Assembly (NCBI GenBank): GCA_016617855.1
Contig: JAECUM010001090.1
Coordinates: forward strand, 1-64,000
Reading direction: 5' to 3'
DNA: 64,000 bases
Source of the DNA: Megalonaias nervosa
Lineage: Eukaryota > Mollusca > Bivalvia > Unionida > Unionidae
The notes beneath the pieces are model-generated. The model was not told the DNA's origin. It saw only the letters and a program-made list of their open reading frames with translations, and searched no databases. The position numbers and the translations under genes are program-made. Positions 1 to 12,589 of this stretch are shown in pieces. Each line of letters opens with the position of its first letter. Within the stretch, counting starts at the first letter, position 1.

Positions 1-32
<32 letters not shown>
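1..32. repeat. (TA)n microsatellite at window edge
   Basis: Uninterrupted TA dinucleotide run cut by the window edge. No gene is seen from here to about 1120. Confidence 0.95.
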
Positions 33-33
<1 letters not shown>

Positions 34-532
34 GAAACTGTAGAAATATAACTAGTTTTATACCATGGTAACTTCTATCTTTTCAGTACAGACTCAGTTA
101 GAGACCAGTCATAAACAGCGCTCTTTCCAAATATCTAATTCTGTCAGTTTCACACGCCTCAGCAAATCAAGAAACCCATTGTCGTTTTATTTCTCACATG
201 TTGGTCATCTCTTGGTCAAAGTATATAAAGTAAGAAGCACTTAAGGCATGATATTCAGTTTGGATATATTAAAAGTGTTTGATCAGTAAATGGTAATAAT
301 AATAGGTTAATGTTTATTAAAAGTAACATTGATATATACTAAGGTCATTAGAATATATAGTTTTAAATGACAATTTAAATAGACGTTTACAAAAGCATTT
401 TTAAAATATGATAAACGTTGACACAAGACTTGTGCAAAACACAATTGGCATAATGGTCAAAATACGTTTTGTAGTTTATGTTTCTGTACGTGTTTCATCT
501 TGTGTTCCAGCCATAATAGTAGTCTTTTATCT

Positions 533-612
<80 letters not shown>

Positions 613-1122
613 CCTAATACCAAAAAATATTGTATTTTATATGTATATTTATTTTAACTAAATTATTAACGACAGGTTGTTAAATAATTTCATTCCTCAG
701 CAGTTTTCCATCTGCATACCATTTCTCTAGTGTCTACATTTTAAATAATTTATGATGATTGAACGTTCATTGTCATATTTGATTTTTCAAAGTTCAATAA
801 ATCTAATCATTGGATTCGTGACACGAAAAAAGTTGTGAAGACAGAAAATATTTCACAAGAATTACAAGGACATGATGCTGGGATGATACAGACAGGAGAA
901 AAGGAAATTGGTTCCATTGTTGTCTTTCTTTTGATATATGTTTCATCACCATGCTGACTTTCAGAGTTGTAAAGTGGTATGTGATAAACCCTTAGAATGA
1001 CAGTCAGCATCTTCAAACAGATCAAACAAAGCAACATGTAACCTGTATCAGCAATTAGCATCTCTTGATACTTTAAGTTTGGGTCTATATGAAGAATTAC
1101 AACTCTAATGACTTAGAGTATG
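33..1122. other. Non-coding stretch with one internal (TA)n
   Basis: AT-rich sequence with a perfect (TA)n run at about 538-611. The short open frames here either translate that repeat or show no recognisable motif. I see no exon, RNA gene or element boundary. Confidence 0.6.
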
Positions 1123-1560
1123 CAACAGAAAGTAGCCAAATCAATACGTTTAGTAAATTCAATAAACAAAAATTTATTGCTCAGTTACAAAGTGAAAAAT
1201 TAAAGGGAACGTACAGTATTTGAAATAAATTTCAAAACATCTTAAATGCTCTATCACAAGTAAAACATAGAGAATGTTCCGAAAGAATTAAAATAACCTT
1301 GAATGAGCTGATGTACCAATAGTCTTGATGTATTACACTCCACAATGTCTTTAAATGAATTCACAATAATCCCAAGCACAAATAGTTAATGAGCTCTTTG
1401 TAATTTCAACTTATAATTTAAATAATTTCTCTCAAAGATATGTCTGAACACAACTATAAACTCTGAGCTTTGATTCTCAAAGACTGATAATACAAACAGG
1501 AATGAAGGTTTTGTTTACAAAACCTTAATATACTGTTTCACTTGACCTAAGACACAATAG
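1123..1560. repeat. Dispersed repeat, copy 1
   Basis: This segment aligns by eye with 6229-6730 in the same orientation. Shared blocks include TCTATCACAAGT, GCTGATGTACCAATAGTCTT and GAATTCACAATAATCCCAA in the same order, with similar spacing. The family is not identified. It is not a clear LTR because no matching partner brackets the nearby gypsy relic. Confidence 0.6.
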
Positions 1561-2779
1561 AATTTCCCAGTAAAAACACCAGGTCTTGACCTCAAATGGA
1601 AGTAAACAGCTTAAACAGCAAATGGCAAAAGACAGCTAGGACAAAACTCTACTCTCAAGTACGGGCAAGATAAATGCACATAATTACTATAAATGAATGT
1701 ACATAACAGAATAAACAATTTACAAGCTACAGCTTGAAGATCCTGAAACTTTCAACTTTAAATAATAATTACAAAACAGTTCTCAGATAGTGGATGGAAG
1801 AACATTCACCTATTTGAATGGCATTAGAGTTTCCTTATAAGAAAGAAGTATCTGGTTATGAAAGTCAGGAAAGTTTCTACACCTCAAAACTGGCCTCTTT
1901 ATATTGCCATTTTGAGTCCGAACTGAACAAAACAGATATTACAGTGGTCTGATAAAAGACATAACAGATCATTTGTTCATCAACTACCATGCCATAACAT
2001 CAGCTGCCAATATAAGCCAAAGTCTGCAAAGTGAACACAGATGTTTCAAGAAAGCAGCTGATCCAAGACTTCGTCAATTTTCCAACGAATTAACAAACCA
2101 TATCCACTCTTCTATTTGAAAGCAAAGTGTCGCTGAATTTACTGAACATTTGATTAGTAACAGAAACTGCCATCTTGTATTCTTCGTGGTCAATCATGTG
2201 CAGGTCATCACAAGAAATATAACTTCAATCAATAGAAAGAGAACAAATCAACTATACACACTGCCCATCACAACCAAAGGCAGTAAAAAGGATTCTGAAG
2301 ATGTATTATTATGGCATCTTCCACTGTGTAAAGAAAAAGATTGAGAATGCAACGAACTACCACAATTAAAAAAGATCTGGAATGGGTGTTACAAAAGATG
2401 ACTTCAGACCAAGAGTATACTTTTTCACTTTTTGAGAAGCAAGCCACGTGGGACTTGTAATACAACTAAACTAGATATATGTCATTACACCCCTTCACAG
2501 AAGTTCCAGATACAGCCTATTCCAAGTTTTGATATTTTTCATACTGATTGTGAATATTGTCAGACACACGAGCAATATGCTGTTTTAGAACAAAACGTGA
2601 CATTCTCATCTATGCAGCCTATAGGATTTATAAAATACAAATGTTATTACAGACAGCACTTCGAGGCTGCTGACCGGGCTGGCCTGTGCAGTATCGAATC
2701 TGCGATCATAGGACAACGAGGCCGGCTGACGCTTGATCAATGGAACCGCCACAGTTTCAAAGCCTGATGCACATAAACT
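1561..2779. other. No recognisable gene
   Basis: Open frames of 60-110 codons occur, for example at 2432-2767, but they lack family motifs, splice context or codon bias. Nothing else is recognised. Confidence 0.5.
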
Positions 2780-3760
2780 GATATGTTTTCATGCATGCAT
2801 TACATATCATTAACCTAAACGTGGTTAATGCGAAACTGAGAAGACATTTTGGGTTACTAAACCTTGAAGTGGTGCATAAAAAATGTAATTTTGTTACATA
2901 CTCAACAATTACGTTTTTAAGATCTATCGGGAGCTTTTCATACACAAAATTTACTCATACCAAACAAGAACATTTTCATGAGCATAATTTTGACATGGTA
3001 CAAACGGTATGGAGAGATTTTCACACAAAAAGGTGTTTCATATGCTACAAGATAGTATTAATATACACGCAACCATAAAATGGTACATACGAAACGGGAT
3101 CATTTTCCTGCATACAACCTTGATGTGGAACATGCAGAAAGTAAACATTTTCAAACATGCAATTTAGTACATTAAAATGAGGCTAGTTTCACACAAGCAA
3201 CGCGGATGTACAAAATGCGGAGTTTTAGACATGCTTTCTTTACGTGTCACAAGCAATACAGGGACTTTATCATACATACATTTTTGAAGTGCCGTATGTA
3301 TAACGGAAGCATATTCTTGCACACAACCATGAACTGGTACATACAATATGGGAACATTTTCATACCTACAGCAATGAAGTGGAACATACAAAATGAGGAC
3401 ATTTATGTACACAAATCATTGATGTGCAAAAAAGGAACGCATTTGAATACACGCAATCGTGAAAGTGTACATACAAAACAAGGACATTTAAATGCATAAT
3501 GCCTTGTCGTATTACATACAAAACAAGGACATATTCATACACATGGCCATGACGTAATAGATGCAAACTGGGGACATCATATAAACAACCTCTATGTAGT
3601 ACATAAAAACTTAAAATGGTTTAAACAAAAAAGGACATTTTCATGCACACGAACATGGCAACGTACATACAAAGAAGGAAGATGTTCATACACAAAACCA
3701 TAACATGGTACTTACAAAACGAGGACATTCTCATATGAATTATAAACAAAACACGAATGG
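2780..3760. repeat. Diverged minisatellite, unit about 57 bp
   Basis: Roughly sixteen imperfect units built on a GTACATACAAAACGAGGACA-like core, followed by TTTTCATACACAC and an ACCATGA-like spacer. Several overlapping open frames on both strands (for example 3164-3566) are translations of this repeat and are not genes. Confidence 0.75.
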
Positions 3761-4822
3761 TTTTCCGCTGAAAGTAGACATTTCTAAACATTTGTGGTGA
3801 GTTTCATATCGAAGAGATATTATCATGTAATGGTTTATCAATGAAGAAGATTGCAATAAAGTGGCAAAATATAAGAAACAAAGGTTAAAAAATTACTAAT
3901 TTTATATGACATTTTAAATTTTAATATGTATTTGTACCAATAAAATTATTTTGACTGAAGATTAGCATGCAGATCTTTGATCATTTCACTTTAGGAAAAG
4001 AAAACATTCTCTGTATTTTCACAGAATTCCGACGATCAATTTTTACTTATATATATACATAAAACACTTATAAAAAATCAACATGATATTTCAATTTAGC
4101 TTGTTAATATGAAAGGGAACCATCTGAAAAGAATTGAGATTACTGCAGCATTTGGATTAATTTGATGGTTATTTAGAATCAAAATACATACTTATGGAAT
4201 GTCCCCAATTTCATTGTATAATTTCTGACACTTTATATACATTTGCATGTCCCCGTTCTGATTGTAAAATTTCTGATACAATATTTCTTTGAACCACATA
4301 TACATTGCAAAAGACGTGTATGTATCAAAGGCATATTAAAACAGATCTTTATTGCCAAAAGAAATTGTTAAAAATAAAGATGTCCCTGTTTTGATGTAAA
4401 AATCGTATGTCTCTGTTTTGTAGGTTTTACGAGAATGTGTGTGTCTGTATGTAATGAACTTAATTTGAGTGTGATTTGGATTTTATTAAATACAACATTT
4501 ACTGTTTATGTTAATTTGGACCACTCTTTAAATTTACATATCATAAATAGGAATACCAATATCGATTTTTTTTTCTTCAGTTGTTAGTTAGTCTGCGCTA
4601 GATGCTAAAATATCATCGGTATACAGGTACACCGTTAGAACAGCTGTAAAACCAAAGTGTGAATAACAAGGAATTACACTTATATAAAGCTAAAACTTAA
4701 CCGATGTACAAAACTGGAGGCTATTTGCTGTACAGAAATACAATCGTATCTACCGCAGATAGCCATTTAATAACTAAGGTTGCTCAATAATAGGCATTTC
4801 TAATGATGATGGTGATGATGAC

Positions 4823-4862
<40 letters not shown>

Positions 4863-5329
4863 TGACGAGTGTCCTGTATAAATTAACTACTACTACCATA
4901 TGGACACATTAACTGGCCCGACCCATTTTCATGTGCTGTACGTGTATATCTTCCGACAGTTAAAATTAATTATTATTGTTTTTTATTCAGATTTGGAGTT
5001 TGTTCATGTGACTTCAAACTTAGGTTATTTAACACTGCATATTTCATTGTTTGCAATTTTAAATAATCCTCTGGTATCCCAGGATGAATATGAAATCTGT
5101 CATAAAAATCGTCATTTTTGGTGGTACGCACATGCCTCAAAAAGAGGCATCTATTGTCAAAGATAAATGCTACGTTTTCTCCGTGTGTTGTACAGTGAGA
5201 CAAAATGTGTTGATATTGAGTACCTGTAGCTACAGTCACTAAACCCGTTCCAGCCGGCACACTTGTCATGTGCCAGTGTCATGGAACATAACATTACATC
5301 ATGGGAAATACTAAATCTATTGGTGCCAC
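3761..5329. other. Non-coding stretch with a (GAT)n tract
   Basis: AT-rich sequence with a (GAT)n microsatellite at about 4803-4862. Frames around 4900-5270 show no family motif. Nothing else is recognised. Confidence 0.5.
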
Positions 5330-5490
5330 TCTTACGAACTGATCTCCTATAGTTCTGTCTGGATATATATCCATTGCTTTCGGCTGTATCCACCAGACAA
5401 TACTTGGAAACTGCTGCCCTACAGTTCTGTCTGGTTGGGTATATTTCATTGCTTTTGGGCTCGAACACTATATCCACCAGACAGCATTAT
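5330..5490. repeat. Tandem duplication of about 85 bp
   Basis: Two units each start with TAGTTCTGTCTGG or CAGTTCTGTCTGG and end with TATCCACCAGACA. The block GTTCTGTCTGG is partly complementary to CCAGACA at the unit end, so each unit could fold into a stem. Confidence 0.6.
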
Positions 5491-5624
5491 AGTAGAACAG
5501 TTCTTAATGGAGAAGACAATACTAGGATTGTAATGAATACTTGTTGGTCAGCTGAGTGGATATTATACAAAGGTTTAACTGTATTTATTACAAGTTTCTT
5601 TTTGCACTGAAAACTATTGCATTA

Positions 5625-6200
5625 TGTCTCCAACAACTCACCAGAGCTTCCCTGTAGTATAATGGAGTTATACATTGGAATTTTTCCTGCCCAGCTGTGT
5701 CCCTGCAATGTATAAACTTTGTCATCATCAAAACCTCCTGATAGAGTATATTTATCGCATTCCTTAGTAAATAGAGACTCCCTTTTCTCAGTAATGAAAA
5801 CCCCCATGATGGAGTACATGTATTGCATTACTTCAAAAACAACACACTCCCTTTTTTGCCAGCATGAAAACCACAGTACAGTTATTGCATTACGTCAATA
5901 AGGAACTCCATTTTGTCAGTACGAAACTCCCTTGAAAGAGTACATTTATTGAAATACTTCATATAACAACAAACTCCCTTTAGGCGGTATAAAAAGTCCT
6001 AAAGGAGCAAATTTATTGCGGTACTTAAATATGATAAGCTTTTCTGTCAGTATGAAAAAAGAACATCAAGGGGAAATTTATTGCTGTCAATATGAAAACC
6101 ACTCTGAAGGAATACAATTTTGCATTACTTGAACTAGTGGATCCCTTCTGTCACAATGAAAACTCTGAAGGAGTATATTTATTGCATTATTTGAATTACA
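5625..6200. repeat. Minisatellite, unit about 62 bp
   Basis: About nine diverged units with the pattern CTCCCTTTT, TCAGTATGAAAAC, GGAGTA, ATTTATTGCATTACTT. Short open frames here are repeat translations. Confidence 0.7.
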
Positions 6201-6228
6201 AGTGTTACGACTCTATGGTCTTCAACCA

Positions 6229-6730
6229 AGTAGCAGAAATAATCGACACCAAAAAAGTTTAGTAAACTTAGCAAATAATTAAGTTACAAAGTAAAGATTT
6301 AAGAGGACCTTACACTATTGTGAATGAAGTCCGCAATCTTCTATCACAAGTCAATTAGTATAGAGTGTTCCGAATGAATTCCAATATGGACCGTGCTGAT
6401 GTACCAATAGTCTTGAATAGGCTGATGTATCAACAGTCTACATTTATCACAAGGATATGATCCATAATGTCTTTGAATGAATTCACAATAATCCCAAAGT
6501 AGTGTTTTAGTCCAAATAGTCAAAGATCACTTTTCCATTCCAATGAATAATTTAAATAAATAAATCCTCTCAAATTATATCTAAATACAACTAAAATTGA
6601 TTCCACGGAGTGATCGTAAAATAGGAACGAATAACTATGTTTACTATAAGCTTATATAAAAACATAAGTCGCAATAAAATGACCAGAATGTGGGTAACAA
6701 GTTCGCTTTCCGATCATTCTATGTTTGTAA
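6229..6730. repeat. Dispersed repeat, copy 2
   Basis: Homologous by eye to 1123-1560 in the same orientation. It contains an internal partial duplication (GCTGATGTACCAATAGTCTT, then GCTGATGTATCAACAGTCT, at 6397-6445). It directly follows the 3' end of the minus-strand gypsy relic, so it could be a nested insertion or a decayed terminal region. I cannot choose between these. Confidence 0.55.
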
Positions 6731-6768
6731 TTATGTTTAGACCTTGAACTCAGATATCAATAAACAAC

Positions 6769-7340
6769 TTATTTAGAACTTACAAACATGACAAAATAGC
6801 ATAAAGAAATATAGTACTTATATACACGTAAAAGTGCATTTGCAATCAGATTATCTTTTCCTATGATGTACTTAATGTCAATCTTACATTCTTGCAACAC
6901 TAAACTACACCACAACAATATCTGATTCTTGGTTTTGATTTTGGTAATGAAGGTACTTGGGTTTTGATCAATGAATATAATAATAGGAAAAGGAGCTGAA
7001 CTAATACACACTTCAAAGTATTGCAAAACAGCCAAACATTACTTCATGACTGTGAAATAATTTCTCTGGTGCTTGTTTAGCTTTTAGAAAATAGCATACT
7101 GTATGATCCACACCATTTTGTCTTATTGAATCAATACTCCACCAGCCACTACATCATTTGCAACAACATACATTTTAAATAATTTACTGAAATGTGGAAC
7201 TAAAAATACCATGCACTCTTAAGTATTGCCTTCAATTTATCAAAAGACTCCTAACATTTTTTCAGATCAATGAAATCTGCATTTGTTACTCAGCAAATTA
7301 GTCAGGGGTTCAGCGATTATTGAAAACTTTGAGCAAAAGC
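6769..7340 (-). pseudogene. RNase H region of gypsy relic
   Basis: The minus-strand frame at 7035-6769 contains IDQNPSTFITKIKTKNQILL, then IKYIIGKDNLIANALLRV. This is the C-terminal RNase H pattern of Ty3/gypsy elements: a D-N-P motif, a leucine-rich helix, then the G-K-D-N-x-x-A-x-A-L box. It belongs after the reverse transcriptase at 7390-8130 and is interrupted by stops between the blocks. Confidence 0.75.
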
Positions 7341-7389
7341 TTGGATGATATCCAACCATACCCAAAAATCGCATTAGTTGCCTTTTACT

Positions 7390-8130
7390 AGCTCTGGGAA
7401 TTGTTAGATAGCCTTGACCATAATTGATACAGGTTTAACTTCACCGTGTCCCACAATATGTCCTGAAAATGTAACACACGCACAACAAAACTCACTTGTA
7501 CCTACATTGTCAAATTTGCATCCATGAGTCTATCAAAGAAAATTGGAATTGTGTCCAAATGATCTTTCCAGTCATCGTTGTAGACGACGACATCATCAAT
7601 GTATGAGTCACAATGATCTAGACCAGATATTAACTTATTCAGCAGACGCTGGAATGTTGATGGAGAATTTTTCATTCCAAATGGCATCACTTTATATTCA
7701 TAAAGCTAATCTGGAGATGCAAATGCACACATTTCTTTTGCTCTTTCTGTCAATGGAATGTTCCAGAATCCTTTTAGAAGGTCAGACTTGGTGACATATT
7801 TTACATTTCCAATTTTGTCAATGCAGTCGTCGATTCTTGGCATCGAACATGCATCCATTTTGTTGATACTGTTAACAAGTCTTTTCATCAGTACACATAC
7901 GGAATATATTATCTAGTTTGAACACAAGAACATTTGGTGAACTCAAGTTACTTTTACTTAATTCTATGAAATCATTCTCCAGCAAATCTTGAATTTACGT
8001 TATCAAGCATTTTTGCTTGAAATGTTTCATCCTGTTATGATGCCGTTTCACAGGTGTAGAATACACAATCTCAAGGTTATGATAGGTATTATTTGTTCGA
8101 TCTGGAATATCAGACAATAAGTGCTCGTAT
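7390..8130 (-). pseudogene. Reverse transcriptase of gypsy relic
   Basis: Frames at 7888-7706 and 7690-7502 carry successive reverse transcriptase motifs: VTKSDLLKGFWNIPLTERAK (motif A region), MPFGMKNSPSTFQRLLNKLI (motif B region) and CDSYIDDVVVYNDDWKDHL, the YIDD catalytic box. The frame changes between them, so the gene is broken. The plus-strand copy at 27102-27311 has the same blocks (MSFGMKAS, YIDDVILYNDAWKDHF). Confidence 0.85.
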
Positions 8131-8329
8131 TCATATCATTCCCGTTTTAGTTCATTCATTTCCTATTGTTGTAAATTTTCTGGTCCACATTGTTTAATAT
8201 TTCTGAATTCTTAAGTTTGTTTAAACCAGATTCACTGCAGTCATATTGCATTCCGTCATTTACAACCTCACTGTTCTGGATATGTACAACTGAATTTATT
8301 GATTAAATAACTGTGTTATCTCTATCAAA

Positions 8330-9420
8330 ATACTCCTTTAGGATATTTATATTACAAAGTTGATTCTGTTTCTGCCTGCCAGGAGTATTAATGATATAAG
8401 TCATTTACTATCTTTTAACTGTATATGGACCATCAAATTTAGCCCGAAGGTGATTTTGAGGTAAGAGAGCCAGCACATTATTATCTGGCTGAACACTCCT
8501 TTCCTGTGTATTTCTGCCGCACCTTAATTTCAATAGTCCAATGGCTGTATATCCAAAACAAATTCAAAAAGAGTAAACCTGACTGAACTGATTCCATAAC
8601 AGCAAACAACAACATATGAATATCCACATCCCAGTTTTGTTCCTGTATCGAAAATCAATATGACGGAATCATATTCTGCAAAGTTTAATTCAATCTGCCC
8701 AAAGCCCTTGACTTTGATGGTGATATGCAAATGATTTAAACTGTTGCGTGCCTAATTCATGCGAAACTTGCAGGAAACTTACAGACATAAAATTTAACCC
8801 TTGATCAGACCGGACAGATTTGGGAAGGCCACAAAGTGTAAAAGGAAAACTTTATCAAAGCTATTATTGTGGCTTTTGTGTTAATATTTCTCAAAGGAAT
8901 TGCATCTAGAAATCTTGAGGACGCATTCATTATGGTCAACAAATATTGGTTGCCTGACTTTAGTCTTTGGTAGGAAACCGACACAGTCTACTATTATTCT
9001 GCTAAACGGTTTGTACAATGCAGGAATATTTTACAGATGAGCTTTAGGTATCTTCTGATTTGGGTTTCCTACCAGTTGACAAGTGTGACAAGATCTACAG
9101 TATTTAGAAACATCACCGCTACTTTTTGGCCGAAAAAAAACGATTCAGATTTTATGATAAGACTTATTGAGTCCTAAACTATAAGCCGGAGGGGGGGGGG
9201 GTAATGGGCCAGGCTATAAATTTCCTGTCGATATGACTTCGATACTACAGTTTGATAGCTCACTGACCAATCGTCACCAGCGGATACCTGAAGTGGTCTC
9301 CATTTTCTCACAAGGACCCCATTTTTCACAAAATAATAAACTGGAACTTATATGGCTTCACTTTCGTTAATAGTCCTCCGAAACAAACAGGATATATCAG
9401 GATAGTGTTCCAGCTCGAAA
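8330..9420 (-). pseudogene. Integrase of gypsy relic, upstream of RT
   Basis: Reading the minus strand in shifting frames gives a zinc-finger-like KYCRSCHTCQLVG, then the core pieces RIIVDCVGFLPKTK and VRSDQGLNFMS (the second catalytic Asp context), then a C-terminal part FDGPYTVKR. Each block has a counterpart in the integrase of the plus-strand copy (25480-26340). The block lies before the reverse transcriptase in reading order. Frameshifts and stops are frequent. Confidence 0.75.
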
Positions 9421-9710
9421 ATGAGTGATTGTCTTTATTCACCTTGATTAGAAGATAGAGAATGAGTAGAAAAAAGCTGATCCCTCCTATCAATATATAT
9501 TGATTTGAGCAATACTAGGAGTAAAAGTGACCTTAACAAAATACTGACAAATAAATGTGTCAGCTTAAAGAATAATGTCCTGATCAACATCATTCTTAAG
9601 AGCTGTTTTGCCATAGGTCTAGTAATTGCACAAGTTGGATATAAATCAGGAATTTCAATCTCAAGAATATTGACACATTGGAGATGAACATTAAAAAGCC
9701 ACATTCAACT

Positions 9711-11209
9711 CTTTGAATAAGAACACTTTCCGGAGAAGAAGATTTCTCAGATTATTAATAATTGTCAACATATATGTAAGCATCTATTTATATACCCTAT
9801 GGACTATTATGCTCTTAACAGACTCGTGTCACGCAGGCAAAGCATTACAGCCATGAATAAAAATTATAAAAAATTAATTAAAATAATGTACCAGGAGTTA
9901 CAAAAAAGCATGGATATACATCACGGTGGTTAGTTTTGGTTTTGCTCTATATCAAATTTTCGAACCTATTTCTTTCCAGTTATCTTTTTTGCGTGAGTTC
10001 ATGAGAGCTAATCTCTTTGAATCTTTCTCTGTTTCCGTTTTAATGACAGGTAAGCGCATTTGTGTGGATCTTTTGTTTTAAATATGTTTTTTCTTCTTCT
10101 TGTGTTATTTAGTTTTTCTTGTTTTACTCTTTTGTTATTTTTTCTTTTCGTCAGTATTTATCCATTTATTATATTACATGTATGAAAAGAAATATCACTG
10201 CTATCAAACTAAGTTTCTGATTCAATGCTGTCTCTTCCTCTAGTTCCTCATCAAACTACAGTTTGTAAAAGCTGTGAACCTCTTTTGCTCCTTTCTTTCT
10301 TCTTTTTGACTTCCCGTCCGTTTCCATTTGCATTTCTTCAGGTGATGTGTCCTTTTTTGGATGATTTGTGAGTTTTCCTAATGTATGTTACTTTAGATCT
10401 TTCAGGCTCTCTTTGATCTTGTTTTTCACCCATCATTGCCGCCGACCCTGTTTGTACTTCTTCTCTGCTTTGGGGTACGTCCGGCGATTAGCTTGCTTTC
10501 TTCATATTATCTGTCCTATTTTCCTTGTTTGTTCTCGGGGTTTGACTCTATCCTTATTTGTTCTCGGGGTTTAGTCCATTTCACATTCTCTGTCGTTGTT
10601 TGTTCTCTAGGTTAGACTCTCGGATAAACTGTCAACCCACTTCTATGGATTTGCTCTTGTATCTATCCGTCGTTTTTCTTCTCTCCTTTGCTGTGTCTCT
10701 GTTTCTTTCTCTGTTTTCGTCTGGCAGTTGTTTGTTGTTACCTGTATTCCCACAATGTTTACATTTTCTGTCGGAAATATATCCTTGATACCACATTTAT
10801 ACCAAGAGACCATGTAAGAAGAACGAGGGTTTCATTTCTGTATCACATCTTTATCGATCTCGATGATTCTTACTCTGTTCTTTATCTCATATCCTTTCTG
10901 TGTCCCAATTCTAGCGCTGTATGTTTTGATGTTAATTTTTTTTTTCGAATCTTGCTGATGTTGCTTCCATTGGGATATCGTATAGTAGATCTATTTTGTG
11001 CAGTTCTTCCATCTTCTTTCTTATCTTTTTCATTATTGGTTTCATTTCTCTATATAACTGTTTCCCCTTAAATGGTGATGGTCCATACGGCCTTATTGTT
11101 GTTCTCCCTTTGGGTCGTAGAGTGTATCCACTATTTCCATTTATATTTAGTGCCTGTGCCAGATCTAGGTGCCAGATCATATTTGCAGCTGGATTGGCAT
11201 CATATTTAT
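9711..11209. other. Pyrimidine-rich stretch, no confirmed gene
   Basis: The plus strand is T/C-rich. A minus-strand frame at 11180-10932 (82 codons; basic, containing RPKGRTTIRPYGPSPFKGK) and a downstream DRKCKHCG look more protein-like than chance and may be a decayed element ORF, but I recognise no family. Otherwise nothing is seen. Confidence 0.3.
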
Positions 11210-12060
11210 AAATTTGAAGCCTTTCTTGCCTGGATATGCTTTTGTCAAATTCGGTTAAATTTTGTAGAGCTGTTTTAAAGGTTATTCTATTTAAGCAAAA
11301 GCAGCCATTTTTGAAAGTATAGTGGCATCACTTGTATTTATTTTAAAGCACTTTATGGACGAATGCTTTAGATCTAATTTGGTCAGTTCTGTGTATTGGT
11401 TTTTGAAGACATGTTGTTTAAATGTTGCTCCAATTAAGTAACATCAATAAAATTTGATGGTGGATCGACTTCAATGGCACAGAATGGAAAGCCATCCATG
11501 CCATAATACTTTCTGTAAGATTTGGGAAAATCATGCTGAGCATTTTTTGTCTTCAGAACATGATGATTAAATGTTTTTCTGGTATTCTTGATTGCAGATT
11601 TACTTCATTTTCATCAGTCTGAATGCCATTCTTGCTTGGATGCTTTCTGTCAAATTTTGTTAAAAAAGATTTATCTATTTTTAATAATAGTAGCTACATA
11701 GTAGATTGGTATCATTTGTAAGGTTCTTGGTGTCACGATGTTTTCTGTCGAATCCGGTCAAATTCTGTTGAGTGTACTTTGAGAAGAAGCTATTGAAGAT
11801 TTTTCAAATTTTAGTAATGGCAGCCATGCTAAAGGTAGATCAGCATCATTTGTAAAATTTTGAAAGGTCTTCCGGTCTCGATCTTTTTTTGTTAAATTTA
11901 GTCAAATTCTCTTTCTGTTGAGCAGTTGTTGAGACTAAAGGTTTGAGGCATTAAATTTAGCTCTGGCTGTCCTACTGTACAATGAATCAGCATCGATTAA
12001 ACGAATATACAAGGCCTTGATGCCAAAATGCTGCTTAAAAAATCATGCGTATTCACCAGT
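11210..12060. repeat. Diverged tandem repeats, unit about 140 bp
   Basis: Four to five decayed units share TGCTTT-TGTCAAATTCGGTTAAAT-like blocks (near 11240, 11640, 11745, 11885) followed by GGCAGCCAT and GCATCA-like boxes. The block lies left of Rab exon 2, in intron 2 if the gene continues leftwards. Confidence 0.55.
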
Positions 12061-12435
12061 TAGTTTTGAGATGTAAATAAGAATTGTGAACAGACGACAC
12101 ACAACACACATTATGGGTGATGCACAATGGATGAAGGACCATTATAATTTCATCTGACCTTATAGCCTGGTGGGATAAAACAAAATATTGTGCCACCCAC
12201 CCTTGCAAATTTAGATGGAACATCCATTATTTATTTCACTGAAAATATCTTTCTATGCTCAGCCATTAATAGCGACATATAATATATAAAGACTCTATTT
12301 TTGAGCAGGTGAGTTGTTTAAAAGAAGAATGGTAATAGATGGTAATACCATCCACTTTCACAACATCATGCAATGACAAAATATGACAGAATATGAATGT
12401 ATGGAATGATACACACTCTTCTAAATGTGACTTAC

Positions 12436-12496
12436 CATATCTGTAGTTTTATTATCTTTCCATCCAGATCTATCGTTCTGATCCTGTAATCAATAC
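12436..12496 (-). CDS. Rab8: Rab8-like GTPase, exon 2
   Basis: A 61-base exon on the minus strand is bounded by acceptor TTATTGCAG (12497 side) and donor GTAAGT (12435-12430). Joined in phase to exon 1 at 20003-20126, it encodes a split Gly, then IDYRIRTIDLDGKIIKLQI and two bases of the next Trp codon. This is the switch I to beta-3 segment of a Rab8/10/13 GTPase, ending where the DTAGQ box should begin. Rab8/10 proteins have IDFKIRT here, so Y and R replace F and K. The next exon (DTAGQ) was not found to the left and is probably outside the window. Confidence 0.85.
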
Positions 12497-12589
12497 CTGC
12501 AATAAGAGAGAGCCTATGCTAAAATACATGCACACTGATGTAGATATATATCTTTCACATAATAAGATATTATAAAGGTAACATTGCCC

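Larger units (their letters stand above)
6769..9710 (-). mobile_element. Ty3/gypsy element relic, Gmr1-like gene order (copy 1)
   Basis: On the minus strand the pol region reads a pre-integrase linker (about 9710-9420), integrase (9420-8330), reverse transcriptase (8130-7390) and RNase H (7340-6770). Integrase lies upstream of reverse transcriptase, the copia-like order known in the Gmr1-like lineage of Ty3/gypsy, not the usual gypsy order. The linker peptide PDLYPTCAITRPMAK matches PDLFPVCKLLEL in the second copy at 22.4-28.4 kb. No gag, protease or convincing LTRs are seen. Many stops and frameshifts show it is dead. Confidence 0.8.

Noticed and set aside
408..617. 69-codon frame ending in Tyr-Ile repeats
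   Set aside because: Translation of a (TA)n microsatellite; the same applies to frames at 32144-32437 and 49184-49607.
2432..2767. 111-codon plus-strand frame
   Set aside because: No family motif, splice context or conserved pattern; likely chance.
3164..3566. Open frames on both strands of 60-100 codons
   Set aside because: They follow the 57-bp minisatellite period and have no protein family motifs.
1123..6730. LTR pair of the minus-strand gypsy relic
   Set aside because: Both copies lie on the same side of the pol region, so they cannot be its 5' and 3' LTRs.
10560..10790. Third Rab exon (a DTAKER-like reading on the minus strand)
   Set aside because: Lacks the G-Q of DTAGQ, has no acceptor, and the following residues do not match a Rab.
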